Source: a virus
Strand: one strand, 5' to 3'
IMG/VR virus record: IMGVR_UViG_3300034117_000075
Span: 1-22,195 of that record
Length of the DNA stretch: 22,195 nucleotides
Notes under the pieces: model-generated
What the model was told of the DNA's origin: nothing
What the model saw: only the letters and a program-made list of their open reading frames with translations
The model's database searches: none
Program-made: the position numbers and the translations under genes
Shown here: positions 6,975-15,140 of the stretch, piece by piece
How positions within the stretch are numbered: the first letter of the stretch is position 1
Layout: every line of letters begins with the position of its first letter

Positions 6975-9728
6975 ATGCAGATATATTCAGCAATGGATCT
7001 GAAGGCCGGGAAAAAGGCGGAGTATAACAAGATGGGTACTCTTACCCAGCCTATTCAATTTTTACCCGAGAAAGAGAAAGATGATGAGTGGAGAGCCTGG
7101 AATCTAGACTGGCTTGAGTGGCAAGGTATGAAGCAGCTTAGACGCAATGCTCGTAGGCTTATGAAGAACTACAAGCTTGCTAAGGGTATTATTGACAAAA
7201 CAGATTATATCGTTGAAGAAGATAACGAAATGGCTGATCTTATTGATCAGTTAACTAAAGAAGATCAATCTGCATTAGAGCTTAAGTTCTATCCTATTAT
7301 CCCTAACGTTGTAAACGTATTATGTAATGAGTTTTCTAAAAGAAGCTCACGTATTATGTTTAAGGCTGTAGATGATATTTCTTACAATGAGCTTTTAGAA
7401 GAGAAGCGTAAAATGCTTGAGGATGTCCTTTTACAGGATGCTCAGCAAAAGATGATGATGGAGATTATGAATCAGGGCTTAGATCTTGAAGATGAAGAAG
7501 TTCAGAAACAAGTTCAAGAGCAGACTTCTCCAGATAACTTAAAGAAACTTCCTGAGATTGAAAGCTTTTTCCGTAAAGATTACAGATCTATGATTGAAGA
7601 GTGGGCTACCCACCAGATGTCAGTAGATGAAGAAAGGTTTAAACTTCAAGAGTTAGAAGAACGTGCATTTCGCGATATGTTAATTACAGATCGTGAGTTC
7701 TGGCATTTTAACATGATGGAAGATGACTATGAGTTAGAGTTGTGGAATCCACTTCTTACATTCTACCATAAATCTCCAGATGTACGTTATATCTCTCAGG
7801 GTAACTGGGTAGGTAAAATGGATATGATGTCTGTATCAGACGTTATTGATAAGTTTGGTTGGATGATGAACCAGGAACAAATGGAAGCTTTAGAAGCTAT
7901 CTATCCTGTAAGATCTGCCGGCTATGCTGTACAAGGATACCAAAATGACGGTACATACTATGATCCTACAAGAAGTCATGAGTGGAATACTCAGATGCCA
8001 TCTCTTGCATACAGACAATTTACATCTGTATACGATACAAAGTTTGGTACAGGTGACATTGTAGAATGGATCTTATCAGATTCAGAAGATACTATTGACT
8101 TTGGTAAGAGTCACTTACTACGTGTATCTCAGATTTATTGGAAGTCTCAACGTAAAGTGGGGCACTTAACTAAGATTACAGAAGAAGGAGAAATCTTACA
8201 AGACATTGTAACTGAATCATTTAAAGTGTCTGATAAGCCTCAGTATAACACTGCATTGTATAAACAAAAGACTAAAGATAACTTAATCTTTGGTGAACAT
8301 ATAGATTGGATTTGGATTAACGAGACTTGGGGTGGTATTAAGATTGGACCTAACCGTCCGGCATTCTGGGGACATAATAACCCAGGTGGCATTAACCCAA
8401 TCTACTTAGGACTTAATGGTGGTAAACCAGGACGTCTTCCTTTCCAATTCAAAGGGGATGCTACACTTTATGGGTGTAAACTTCCAGTGGAAGGTTGTGT
8501 ATTTGGAGATAGAAATACTAGGAGTACTTCATTGGTTGATCTAATGAAGCCCTACCAAATAGGCTATAATATTGTGAATAACCAGATCGCAGACATTTTA
8601 GTAGATGAGCTCGGCACGGTGATCATGCTAGACCAGAACTCTTTGCCACGTCACTCTATGGGAGAAGACTGGGGTAAAAATAATCTGGCTAAAGCCTATG
8701 TGGCTATGAAGAACTTCCAGATGTTACCGCTTGATACAAGCATAACTAACACTGAGAATGCTCTTAACTTCCAACATTATCAGGTGTTAAACCTAGAACA
8801 AACTAACCGTTTGTTATCTCGTATTCAATTAGCAGGTCACTTTAAGAACCAAGCTTTTGAAACTATTGGTCTTAACCCACAACGTATGGGTCAGGCTATT
8901 GCTCAACAACAAACTGCCACTGGTGTAGAACAAGCTATGAACGCTTCTTATGCACAGACAGAGCAGTATTTTATTCAGCACTCAGATAACTTAATGCCTC
9001 GCGTACATCAGCTTAGAACAGATCTTGCTCAGTATTATCATTCTAAAAAGCCTAGTGTACGTCTTCAATATATTACATCTAAGGATGAAAAAGTTCATTT
9101 TGAAATGAACGGTACAGAGCTTCTTATGAGAGATTTAAATATCTTCTGTACAACAAAGACTAATGCTCGTTCTGTAATGGAGCAACTTAAACAATTGGCT
9201 ATCAATAACAATACTACTGGTGCATCTATCTACGATCTTGGTAATGTTATCAAGTCTGAGTCTATTGCTGAACTTACAGGTGTTCTTAAGAATGCTGAAG
9301 AAAAAGTACAAGCTCAGAAAGAAGCTGAAATGCAACAACAGCAGCAGATGCAACAAGAAATGCTTGAGTCTCAAGAACGTCAGAAACAAATGGATCTACA
9401 GTTTAGAACCGAACAAGCTGATCTGGATAGACAAACTCAGCTTACTGTAGCTGAGATTAGAGCAGCTGGATATGGTGCAGGTGTAGATATTAACCAGAAC
9501 GAACAGTCTGATTATCAAGATGCTTTAGAAAAGATTCGTGGTGAGCAACGCTATCAAGATCAGATGAATCTTAAGCGTGAGTCTGAGATGAATAAAAAAC
9601 TACAGACAGATCAGAAGCTTAGCATAGATCGTGAAAAGTTACAAACACAGAAACAAATAGCTGATAAACAACTTCAGATTGCTAAAGAAAATAAGAATAA
9701 GTACGATTCTGGGAAGAAAGCTAAATAA
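6975..9728 (+). CDS. Portal protein
   Basis: This 917-residue protein follows terminase and precedes a scaffold candidate and the capsid gene, the canonical portal position. The N-terminal 400 residues are alpha/beta. Residues around 480-560 (GGINPIYLGLNGGKPGRLPF; LVDLMKPYQIGYNIVNNQIA) and the segment GQAIAQQQTATGVEQAMNAS resemble the stem and clip region of large portals in Bacteroidota and crAss-like phages. The last 160 residues are a Gln/Glu/Lys-rich coiled coil (EMQQQQQMQQEMLESQ; KQIADKQLQIAKENKNK), probably forming the long barrel or an internal extension. It would form the dodecameric ring at one vertex, docking terminase and later the tail. The family call is from pattern and context, not a search. 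Confidence 0.82.
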   Translation: MQIYSAMDLKAGKKAEYNKMGTLTQPIQFLPEKEKDDEWRAWNLDWLEWQGMKQLRRNARRLMKNYKLAKGIIDKTDYIVEEDNEMADLIDQLTKEDQSALELKFYPIIPNVVNVLCNEFSKRSSRIMFKAVDDISYNELLEEKRKMLEDVLLQDAQQKMMMEIMNQGLDLEDEEVQKQVQEQTSPDNLKKLPEIESFFRKDYRSMIEEWATHQMSVDEERFKLQELEERAFRDMLITDREFWHFNMMEDDYELELWNPLLTFYHKSPDVRYISQGNWVGKMDMMSVSDVIDKFGWMMNQEQMEALEAIYPVRSAGYAVQGYQNDGTYYDPTRSHEWNTQMPSLAYRQFTSVYDTKFGTGDIVEWILSDSEDTIDFGKSHLLRVSQIYWKSQRKVGHLTKITEEGEILQDIVTESFKVSDKPQYNTALYKQKTKDNLIFGEHIDWIWINETWGGIKIGPNRPAFWGHNNPGGINPIYLGLNGGKPGRLPFQFKGDATLYGCKLPVEGCVFGDRNTRSTSLVDLMKPYQIGYNIVNNQIADILVDELGTVIMLDQNSLPRHSMGEDWGKNNLAKAYVAMKNFQMLPLDTSITNTENALNFQHYQVLNLEQTNRLLSRIQLAGHFKNQAFETIGLNPQRMGQAIAQQQTATGVEQAMNASYAQTEQYFIQHSDNLMPRVHQLRTDLAQYYHSKKPSVRLQYITSKDEKVHFEMNGTELLMRDLNIFCTTKTNARSVMEQLKQLAINNNTTGASIYDLGNVIKSESIAELTGVLKNAEEKVQAQKEAEMQQQQQMQQEMLESQERQKQMDLQFRTEQADLDRQTQLTVAEIRAAGYGAGVDINQNEQSDYQDALEKIRGEQRYQDQMNLKRESEMNKKLQTDQKLSIDREKLQTQKQIADKQLQIAKENKNKYDSGKKAK

Positions 9729-9745
9729 TTATAGCTCTATTATCC

Positions 9746-9767
9746 ATACCTTAGGTATATTTTTTTT
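9746..9767 (+). terminator. Rho-independent terminator after portal
   Basis: The stem ATACC-TTA-GGTAT (9746-9758) is followed at once by a run of eight T (9760-9767). The stem is short, so termination may be partial, separating the packaging genes from the more strongly expressed capsid genes. Confidence 0.65.
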
Positions 9768-9824
9768 AGGTAAAGTAAATTTTTAAAATTTAAAGTTGTA
9801 TATTATTTATGTAGAGATACACAA

Positions 9825-9838
9825 AAAACCAAACATTT
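9825..9838 (+). promoter_or_regulatory. A-rich translation leader (AAAACCAAACA)
   Basis: A second exact copy of AAAACCAAACA lies three bases before ATG 9839. The AT-rich stretch 9770-9824 between the terminator and this leader probably holds a promoter; I see TATTTATG at 9804-9811, one mismatch from the Bacteroidota -7 box TAnnTTTG, but no well-placed -33 TTG. Confidence 0.45.
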
Positions 9839-11110
9839 ATGACTGATAATCAAACCAATGTACAAACTAGTGTACAGCAAGTTGATCTTGACATTGACAG
9901 TTGGTTAGGAGCTCCCGGTGCAGATAGCATTGTTACTCCTAGCACAGAAGACAAGAAGGATGTTAAACCTAACATTTTTAGTCAAAAAGCTCAAGATTTT
10001 AGTTTCTTAGATGACGATGATAATTCGTCTGATGATGAAACAGATGATAAAGATGGTGATGTTCCACGTGGAACAAAACCTGTAACAAAAGAAGAAACTG
10101 ATGATCTTCTTAAAGATTTAGATGATGATGACACATCTGATTCTAAAGCAAAAGGAGGACGTCCTAAAACAGAAAAGTCTGGATTAGTAGAGTTTCTTAA
10201 AAAACGCATTGAGTCAAAGGAAATGTTTGCCTTTGATGACTATGATGAAACAAAACAATCTCTTGATGATTACTTAGGTACATTAGGAGAGAAAGATGTT
10301 GAAGAGTTGTGGCAAGCTAACTTGGATAACTTAAAACAAGAAGTAGCAGCTAAGACTCCTCAAGAGTTCTTTGAGTCTTTACCAGACGAGTTGCAATATG
10401 CAGCTAAGTATGTAGCAGATGGCGGACAAGATCTTAAAGGTCTTTTCCAAGCTTTGGCTCAGGTAGAACAAGTTCGTGAAATGGACCCTACTGATGAAAA
10501 TGACCAAGAAGGTATTGTAAGATCTTATTTACAAGCCACTGGTTTTGGTACAGCAGATGAAATTGAAGAAGAAGTTTCTACTTGGAGAGAAATTGGAGCT
10601 TTAGAAAAGAAAGCTAAACAGTTTAAACCAAAGTTAGACCAAATGCAAGAAGAGTTTGTTCAAGCTACAATTGCAGAACAAGAAGCTAGAAAGGAACAGC
10701 AAGAACAAGCTGCCCAAGCTTACATGCAAAATGTATTTGAAGCTCTTCGTCCAGCTGAGATTAATGGTCTTAAGCTAGATAAAAAGACTCAAGCTCAGTT
10801 ATATAGTGGGTTGGTTCAGCCTCAATACCCATCTATCAGTGGACGTCCAACAAACTTGTTGGGTCATCTTTTAGAGAAGTATCAGTTTGTAGAACCTAAC
10901 TACCCATTGATTGCTGAAGCTCTTTGGTTACTTTCTAACCCTGATGAGTATCGCTCAAGCCTTACTAAGCAAGGAAAGAACCAAGCAGTAGAACAAACAG
11001 TACGACAACTTAAGACTGAACAGTCTCGTAAGAACGTTAGTACATTCCAAGAAGAAGAAGAGACTAGATCTAGAAAAATATCTAGACCTCAAAATATTTT
11101 TAAACGTTAA
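9839..11110 (+). CDS. Probable capsid scaffolding protein
   Basis: The 423-residue product sits between portal and capsid genes, where scaffolds normally lie. It has the expected composition: a disordered, very acidic N-terminus (FSFLDDDDNSSDDETDDKDG around residue 60, DLDDDDTSDSK near 100). The helical middle includes a Glu/Gln-rich coiled coil (about 240-290, EEFVQATIAEQEARKEQQEQ). A basic C-terminal tail (SRKISRPQNIFKR) would suit binding to the capsid inner face. It would direct shell assembly and leave or be degraded on packaging. I see no protease motif in it or nearby. The alternative is another internal head protein. Confidence 0.65.
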   Translation: MTDNQTNVQTSVQQVDLDIDSWLGAPGADSIVTPSTEDKKDVKPNIFSQKAQDFSFLDDDDNSSDDETDDKDGDVPRGTKPVTKEETDDLLKDLDDDDTSDSKAKGGRPKTEKSGLVEFLKKRIESKEMFAFDDYDETKQSLDDYLGTLGEKDVEELWQANLDNLKQEVAAKTPQEFFESLPDELQYAAKYVADGGQDLKGLFQALAQVEQVREMDPTDENDQEGIVRSYLQATGFGTADEIEEEVSTWREIGALEKKAKQFKPKLDQMQEEFVQATIAEQEARKEQQEQAAQAYMQNVFEALRPAEINGLKLDKKTQAQLYSGLVQPQYPSISGRPTNLLGHLLEKYQFVEPNYPLIAEALWLLSNPDEYRSSLTKQGKNQAVEQTVRQLKTEQSRKNVSTFQEEEETRSRKISRPQNIFKR

Positions 11111-11120
11111 ATAATTTATT

Positions 11121-11142
11121 AACCCTTAAATTTTAAAGCCTT
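11121..11142 (+). promoter_or_regulatory. Leader of capsid gene, shared with the major tail protein gene
   Basis: The 22 bases before the capsid ATG (AACCCTTAAATTTTAAAGCC plus TT) nearly match the leader at 15120-15140 before the gene at 15141. Both have AACCC, an AT-rich imperfect palindrome and AAAGCC just before ATG. No other gene in the window has this leader, and there is no Shine-Dalgarno motif. It is likely a high-output translation or late-expression signal. Confidence 0.6.
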
Positions 11143-12762
11143 ATGGCAACTCCAGTTTTGAACAATGGTATATTTCTACGAGATACCAGCTATGCAACTA
11201 GCTCACACGTAGACTCCTACCACCTTTCAAACCTTCTTAAGAGTGCAGAACCTACTGATTTAGGTCCTGTAGATTTATGGGCAATGGCTCAAAAGGTAGA
11301 AATGCCTTTGTACCAGATGTCTAGCTTTGGAGGAAAGAACGTTATCTCTGTAGATAACGCACGTGGTGAGTACAAATGGCAGATCCCAGTAACTCAGGAT
11401 CTACCTTACATTACAGAAGATGTAGAATCCGCTAATGCTACAAAAGGCATTGACGGACAGAGTTTCAAAATTAAAGTAAACAAGCGTTCTTTCGGACATG
11501 GTGATATCATCACTTATGACAAATACAACGGTGTTGAAATGTACATCACTGCTGACGATATCATCCCAGCTGGTGACGGTTTCATTTACACAGTTCAGCT
11601 TGTAAACAATGACAACGCTAAGTTCTTGGATAACAAGTACTTAAAAGTTGGTACTAAGGTGTTCCGTAAAGGTTCTGCTCGTGGTGAATACGGTGAGCGT
11701 TTCTCTGATATCGGTAACATCAGTGCAGGTTTCCGTGAATTCTACAACTATGTAGGTGGTGCTGAAGCTCACGTTCACTATTCTGTTAGCTCTCGTGCTG
11801 ACTTAATGATGAAAGGTGGTTTAAAAGCTGATGGTACAGTTCCTGTAGTTGAGCTTTGGAGAAACTTTGACAAGAGCGTAGATCCTTCTATTTCTAACTT
11901 AGAAGACATGGCTTCTAAAATGGGTAAAGATTATGTAAAGAAAGCTTACCAATCTGGTCAGTTAACTCGTACATTCTTAACTACTATGGAAGCAGCTCAT
12001 TTGAGTAAGATTGCTAACGACATCGAAACTTACCTTATGTGGGGTCAAGGTGGTAAAGTTAAGCAAGATGGTCCAGATGATATTCGTCTATCAGTTGGTC
12101 TTTGGAAGCAGTTAGATAACTCTTACAAGCGTATTTACAACAAAGGTAGTTTCAACTTGGATCTATTCAAGTCTGAGATCTTCAACTTCTTCAATGGTAA
12201 AGTTGAGTTCCAAGGACCAGATCCTAAGCGTAGCTTAGTTGTACAAACAGGTCTTGGTGGTATGAAACTTGTTAATGAAGCTATTAAGCGTGAGGCTATT
12301 AACTCTGGCTTAGTAATCAATGCTTCTGAAGTTGGTGCTATCACTGGCAAAGGTATGGATCTAAACTTTGGTTTTGCTTACACTCAATACGTTATTCCGT
12401 TCTTGGCTAACGTTAAGTTTGTATTGAACCCAGCGTTTGATAACATCCACACTAATGACATTGAGAACCCAATCATTGATGGTTTCCCATTAAGTTCTTA
12501 TAATTTCATCATCTTTGATATCACTGAGAACACTAACGACAACATCTTCTTGTTGAAGTTATCTTGGGATAATCAATTGAAGTGGTTCTATCAAAACGGT
12601 ACTATGGATTACATGGGTCGTACTCAAGGCTTCCAGTCTTCTGGAAACTTCAACGGCTACCGTGTGTTCATGACTCAAACAATGCCTGCTATCTGGGTTA
12701 AAGATCCTACGAAAGTATTGAAGATTGTTATGAGAAACCCTGTAACTGGTGGATCATTCTAA
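11143..12762 (+). CDS. Major capsid protein
   Basis: The 539-residue protein follows portal and scaffold and has the features of a large HK97-fold capsid protein. An N-terminal arm is followed by a beta-rich region (DIITYDKYNGVEMYITADDI), a long helix region near 250-300 (SISNLEDMASKMGKDYVKKA), and a conserved-looking C-terminal half (FGFAYTQYVIPFLANVKFVL, NPAFDNIHTND). The family is inferred from context and texture, not an alignment. Arginine is almost always CGT, and Asn AAC is frequent, unlike flanking genes, a sign of strong translational selection for an abundant protein. It carries the special leader shared with the gene at 15141, and its transcript ends in a structured spacer. Confidence 0.85.
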   Translation: MATPVLNNGIFLRDTSYATSSHVDSYHLSNLLKSAEPTDLGPVDLWAMAQKVEMPLYQMSSFGGKNVISVDNARGEYKWQIPVTQDLPYITEDVESANATKGIDGQSFKIKVNKRSFGHGDIITYDKYNGVEMYITADDIIPAGDGFIYTVQLVNNDNAKFLDNKYLKVGTKVFRKGSARGEYGERFSDIGNISAGFREFYNYVGGAEAHVHYSVSSRADLMMKGGLKADGTVPVVELWRNFDKSVDPSISNLEDMASKMGKDYVKKAYQSGQLTRTFLTTMEAAHLSKIANDIETYLMWGQGGKVKQDGPDDIRLSVGLWKQLDNSYKRIYNKGSFNLDLFKSEIFNFFNGKVEFQGPDPKRSLVVQTGLGGMKLVNEAIKREAINSGLVINASEVGAITGKGMDLNFGFAYTQYVIPFLANVKFVLNPAFDNIHTNDIENPIIDGFPLSSYNFIIFDITENTNDNIFLLKLSWDNQLKWFYQNGTMDYMGRTQGFQSSGNFNGYRVFMTQTMPAIWVKDPTKVLKIVMRNPVTGGSF

Positions 12763-12768
12763 AAAATA

Positions 12769-12809
12769 GTATCTGAGGCAGGGGGTTAAAATCCCCTGCC
12801 AAATGATAC
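12769..12809 (+). other. Long GC-rich hairpin just after the capsid gene
   Basis: GGCAGGGG (12777-12784) and CCCCTGCC (12793-12800) form a perfect 8-bp stem with an 8-base loop. An outer stem GTATC/GATAC (12769-12773/12805-12809) extends it. It begins seven bases after the capsid stop. There is no T run, so it is more likely a 3' stability or processing hairpin than an intrinsic terminator. Confidence 0.6.
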
Positions 12810-12820
12810 ACTCACACCAC

Positions 12821-12900
12821 CCTGCGGATAGTATCCTCAGGCCACCTATTGTATGCGTACCATGAATGATCACATGGGGAGCTCGCAACTCCTAATAGGT
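12821..12900 (+). ncRNA. Structured RNA with a three-way junction in the capsid 3' spacer
   Basis: Two folds follow each other. The first is CCTG/CAGG (12821-12824/12838-12841) stacked on GGAT-AGT-ATCC. The second is a perfect 7-bp stem ACCTATT/AATAGGT (12844-12850/12894-12900) enclosing two adjacent hairpins: CCATG/CATGG (12860-12864/12873-12877) and GGAG/CTCC with a 7-base loop CTCGCAA (12878-12892). No coding frame of note overlaps it. It may be a small RNA, a 3' UTR stabiliser or a processing site; I cannot match it to a known family. Confidence 0.5.
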
Positions 12901-12913
12901 TCTAAATATAAAA

Positions 12914-12929
12914 GGTTACATTTGTAACC
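12914..12929 (+). promoter_or_regulatory. Palindrome GGTTAC-ATTT-GTAACC with an embedded -7-like box
   Basis: A perfect 6-bp inverted repeat lies 30 bases before ATG 12960. It contains TACATTTG (12917-12924), an exact match to the Bacteroidota -7 consensus TAnnTTTG, but no TTG is at the expected -33 position. It could be a promoter, an operator or an RNA hairpin. Confidence 0.35.
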
Positions 12930-12939
12930 AGTTATAATA

Positions 12940-12959
12940 AAAACCAAACAAACCAAAAC
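12940..12959 (+). promoter_or_regulatory. A-rich translation leader (AAAACCAAACA, then AACCAAAAC)
   Basis: A third exact AAAACCAAACA copy (12940-12950) is followed by a second similar unit AACCAAAAC, directly before ATG 12960. This marks the start of the connector gene block. Confidence 0.5.
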
Positions 12960-13976
12960 ATGAGTAGTGTAACTATTGTGGAGAAGTATCCACAGAACAA
13001 ACGTTCAAGCATTGCAATCCGTCCATTCTTTGATCCTTTAGTGGATAACATGGGATTACAGAAATACGGATTAAGTCTTTTTGATGGAGCGTTCCACGAG
13101 GAACCAATTGCTTGTTTAGAAATCAACGGTATCAAAAGATACTTAACTGGTCTAAATGAGTTTTCTCCAGACATTAAAGATCTTCCTTTAGAAGAGCAAG
13201 AAGCTAAGATTAAACAAATCCGTGCTGTAGTAGCTCAACTAGAAAAAGAATTAGCTTCCAATGTGATTGATCCAACAGATGATCAGTTTTGGAATAAGGT
13301 TAAACTTCTTAAACCAGATAATAACGACTTCTGGGATAAGATTAAGATTAGATGCGGTAATGAACCTTTGTACTTAGAACCTGATAAAGATCCATATGAT
13401 TTAATCAGATTATACGCTATAGATGCAGGTGGTTTTAGTATTGTTGCAAAGAGTCTTGATGACGCTCGTAGAATGCCAGTACCTCCTAAGTTTTATTTAG
13501 ATAAGCTAGAAGAAACTGCTTCTATACAAACTGAAGTTAAGAAGCTTCGTAACAAAGCTCTTGCAGAACTTCAGAAACTATTTGATAAAAACCAAAACAA
13601 GCTCTTATATGTAGCTAAAGTTTTAGATGCAAATAGTGCTCAATATAAAAAGTCTACACCTAATGACGTTATCTATGACAACATGGATAAATACATTAAC
13701 GGAGACTTGGTAGAAAAAGATAAGCGTAAAACCGCTCAGAGATTTTTAGATGCAGCTAATCTAGATATGGAAACATTAAAGATTAGATCTATTGTAAAAG
13801 ATAGTAACTACTTTAAGTTCATTGCTCCAAAATCAGACGGCTTTATCTATCATATGCAAACAACTACTATGTTAGGTAGAACTCCTTCAGATGTAGTAGA
13901 ATATTTAAAAAATCCTTTGAACGAGGAGATTTTAATAGACTTAACTAAAAAAGTTGAAAAGTACTGGATGCAGTAA
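12960..13976 (+). CDS. Structural protein of the head or neck, function unassigned
   Basis: The 338-residue protein is the first gene after the capsid gene and its structured spacer. The N-terminus (1-70) is alpha/beta (SIAIRPFFDPLVDNMGLQKY). A helical stretch with charged repeats follows (DLPLEEQEAKIKQIRAVVAQ). Two similar short units, DQFWNKVKLLKPDN and NDFWDKIKIRCGN (108-134), stand in tandem. The C-terminal half is helical and lysine-rich, ending KKVEKYWMQ. The type looks familiar from Bacteroidota phage head modules, but I cannot name a function; a capsid accessory, head-completion or internal virion protein would fit. It ends eight bases before the next gene. Confidence 0.58.
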   Translation: MSSVTIVEKYPQNKRSSIAIRPFFDPLVDNMGLQKYGLSLFDGAFHEEPIACLEINGIKRYLTGLNEFSPDIKDLPLEEQEAKIKQIRAVVAQLEKELASNVIDPTDDQFWNKVKLLKPDNNDFWDKIKIRCGNEPLYLEPDKDPYDLIRLYAIDAGGFSIVAKSLDDARRMPVPPKFYLDKLEETASIQTEVKKLRNKALAELQKLFDKNQNKLLYVAKVLDANSAQYKKSTPNDVIYDNMDKYINGDLVEKDKRKTAQRFLDAANLDMETLKIRSIVKDSNYFKFIAPKSDGFIYHMQTTTMLGRTPSDVVEYLKNPLNEEILIDLTKKVEKYWMQ

Positions 13977-13984
13977 AATAGTAT

Positions 13985-14686
13985 ATGAATAACAATCTCT
14001 TACAAATTAAGATAAAACAAAGGCTTAATAAACTAGCTAGCTTTGATTATGACAACATTGAATGTTGGATGATCCAAGAAGCTTTTAATAAAGCTCAGTT
14101 AGAATGGGTACGTAGACGTCTCCATGCTCTTAATCCGTCAAAAGAGGCTGCAGAACAGAGTGTTACAATTGTTGATGATGTACAAGTTCTTTTAACAGAA
14201 GTTCCTTTAGCGGGGACAGTAAAAGATAAGTATATTGAGTCAGCTAACATTCCTGCAAACTTTTTACACTTTGTAAGAGTTAGTGCTAACGCAAAAACTG
14301 ATTGTTGTCCTAAAAGAGCTCTTTCTATATATCAAGCTGAAGAAGCTAACGTTGACATCCTTTTGGCTGACAACTTTAAGTCTCCAAGCTTTGACTGGTC
14401 AGAAACCTTTTGTACAATAGCTGCAGATAAACTAAAGCTGTATACAAACAATCAGTTTGATATTCAAGATATTAAGCTTACATATTATAGACTTCCAAGA
14501 GATGTTCAGTTTATAGGTTGTACAAATATATCTACAGGAGCTACATTTAGAGCAGATCAAACATGTGAACTTAAAGAAGACATATGTGAGATTTTAGCAG
14601 ATGAAGCTGCAGCTATTTTAGCCGGTGATATAGAGTCTATGAATCAGTATCAAAGAGAAGTACAAAACGCTCAAAGAAATAGTTAA
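13985..14686 (+). CDS. Putative head-tail connector (adaptor) protein
   Basis: The 233-residue protein starts with helices (QIKIKQRLNKLASFDYDN, CWMIQEAFNKAQLEWVRRRL), then a beta-rich middle (NFLHFVRVSANAK, DIKLTYYRLPRDVQFIG). It ends with an acidic helix in which DEAAAILAGDIESMNQYQR is prominent. This helix-beta-helix order and the closing helix resemble connector or ring proteins that bind below the portal in podoviruses and crAss-like phages. The assignment rests on shape and position, not a search. It overlaps the next start as TAATG. Confidence 0.5.
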   Translation: MNNNLLQIKIKQRLNKLASFDYDNIECWMIQEAFNKAQLEWVRRRLHALNPSKEAAEQSVTIVDDVQVLLTEVPLAGTVKDKYIESANIPANFLHFVRVSANAKTDCCPKRALSIYQAEEANVDILLADNFKSPSFDWSETFCTIAADKLKLYTNNQFDIQDIKLTYYRLPRDVQFIGCTNISTGATFRADQTCELKEDICEILADEAAAILAGDIESMNQYQREVQNAQRNS

Positions 14687-15099
14687 TGATACAGAAATTA
14701 CAAAGACCTGGACCGATGGGACCTTGTACAGAGACAGCAGCAATGTTGGCTCACGCTCAAGCTCTTACAACAAGTATGCACCAGTTGCATCTTAAAATAA
14801 CTGGACCTGGTTCTTACTCAGCACACAAAGCTCTTAATGAGTTTTATGAGGCAATGCCTGATTTAGTAGATGCTGTAGCTGAACAGTATCAAGGAGCTCG
14901 TGAGAAGCTTCTAGATTTTCCAGTAGTGCCTGCATATAAATGCGGGTCTGTACAGGAAGCAATATCTCACATGAAAGACTTATATAACGAAGTGGTGCAG
15001 TTACAAAAGATTATGACCTTTTCAGAAGTAACAAACCAACTAGATGAGGTGAAGAGTTTGATTTCTGCAACCAAGTATAAGTTAATGTTCTTAAGTTAA
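14686..15099 (+). CDS. Dps/ferritin-like small protein with ferroxidase-centre ligand pattern
   Basis: This 137-residue protein looks like a short four-helix bundle. Residues H35, H47, D62 and E66 have spacings of 12, 15 and 4, exactly those of the Dps ferroxidase ligands (H51, H63, D78, E82 in E. coli Dps). The intervening segment aligns without gaps: G40 and F53 also match, in HLKITGPGSYSAH and FYEAMPDLVDAVAE. Known Dps proteins oxidise and store iron and can coat DNA. The usual Trp after the first His is Leu here, and the protein is slightly shorter than most Dps. It sits by TAATG overlap behind the connector gene, so it may be a virion or assembly protein with a ferritin-like fold; activity is unproven. 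Confidence 0.62.
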   Translation: MIQKLQRPGPMGPCTETAAMLAHAQALTTSMHQLHLKITGPGSYSAHKALNEFYEAMPDLVDAVAEQYQGAREKLLDFPVVPAYKCGSVQEAISHMKDLYNEVVQLQKIMTFSEVTNQLDEVKSLISATKYKLMFLS

Positions 15100-15119
15100 A
15101 TTTTTATTTATTTATTTAT

Positions 15120-15140
15120 AACCCTTTAAATTAAAGCCCT
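15120..15140 (+). promoter_or_regulatory. Leader of the major tail protein gene, matching the capsid leader
   Basis: AACCCTTTAAATTAAAGCCC plus T directly precedes ATG 15141. It matches the capsid leader at 11121-11142 apart from a two-base gap shift and single substitutions, and contains CTTTAA-A-TTAAAG as a perfect inverted repeat. It lies in a 41-base spacer after the preceding stop. Confidence 0.6.

Noticed and set aside
9220-9450. 76-residue frame inside the portal gene
   Set aside because: It is an out-of-frame shadow with Lys/Leu-rich low-complexity sequence lying wholly within a well-supported gene.
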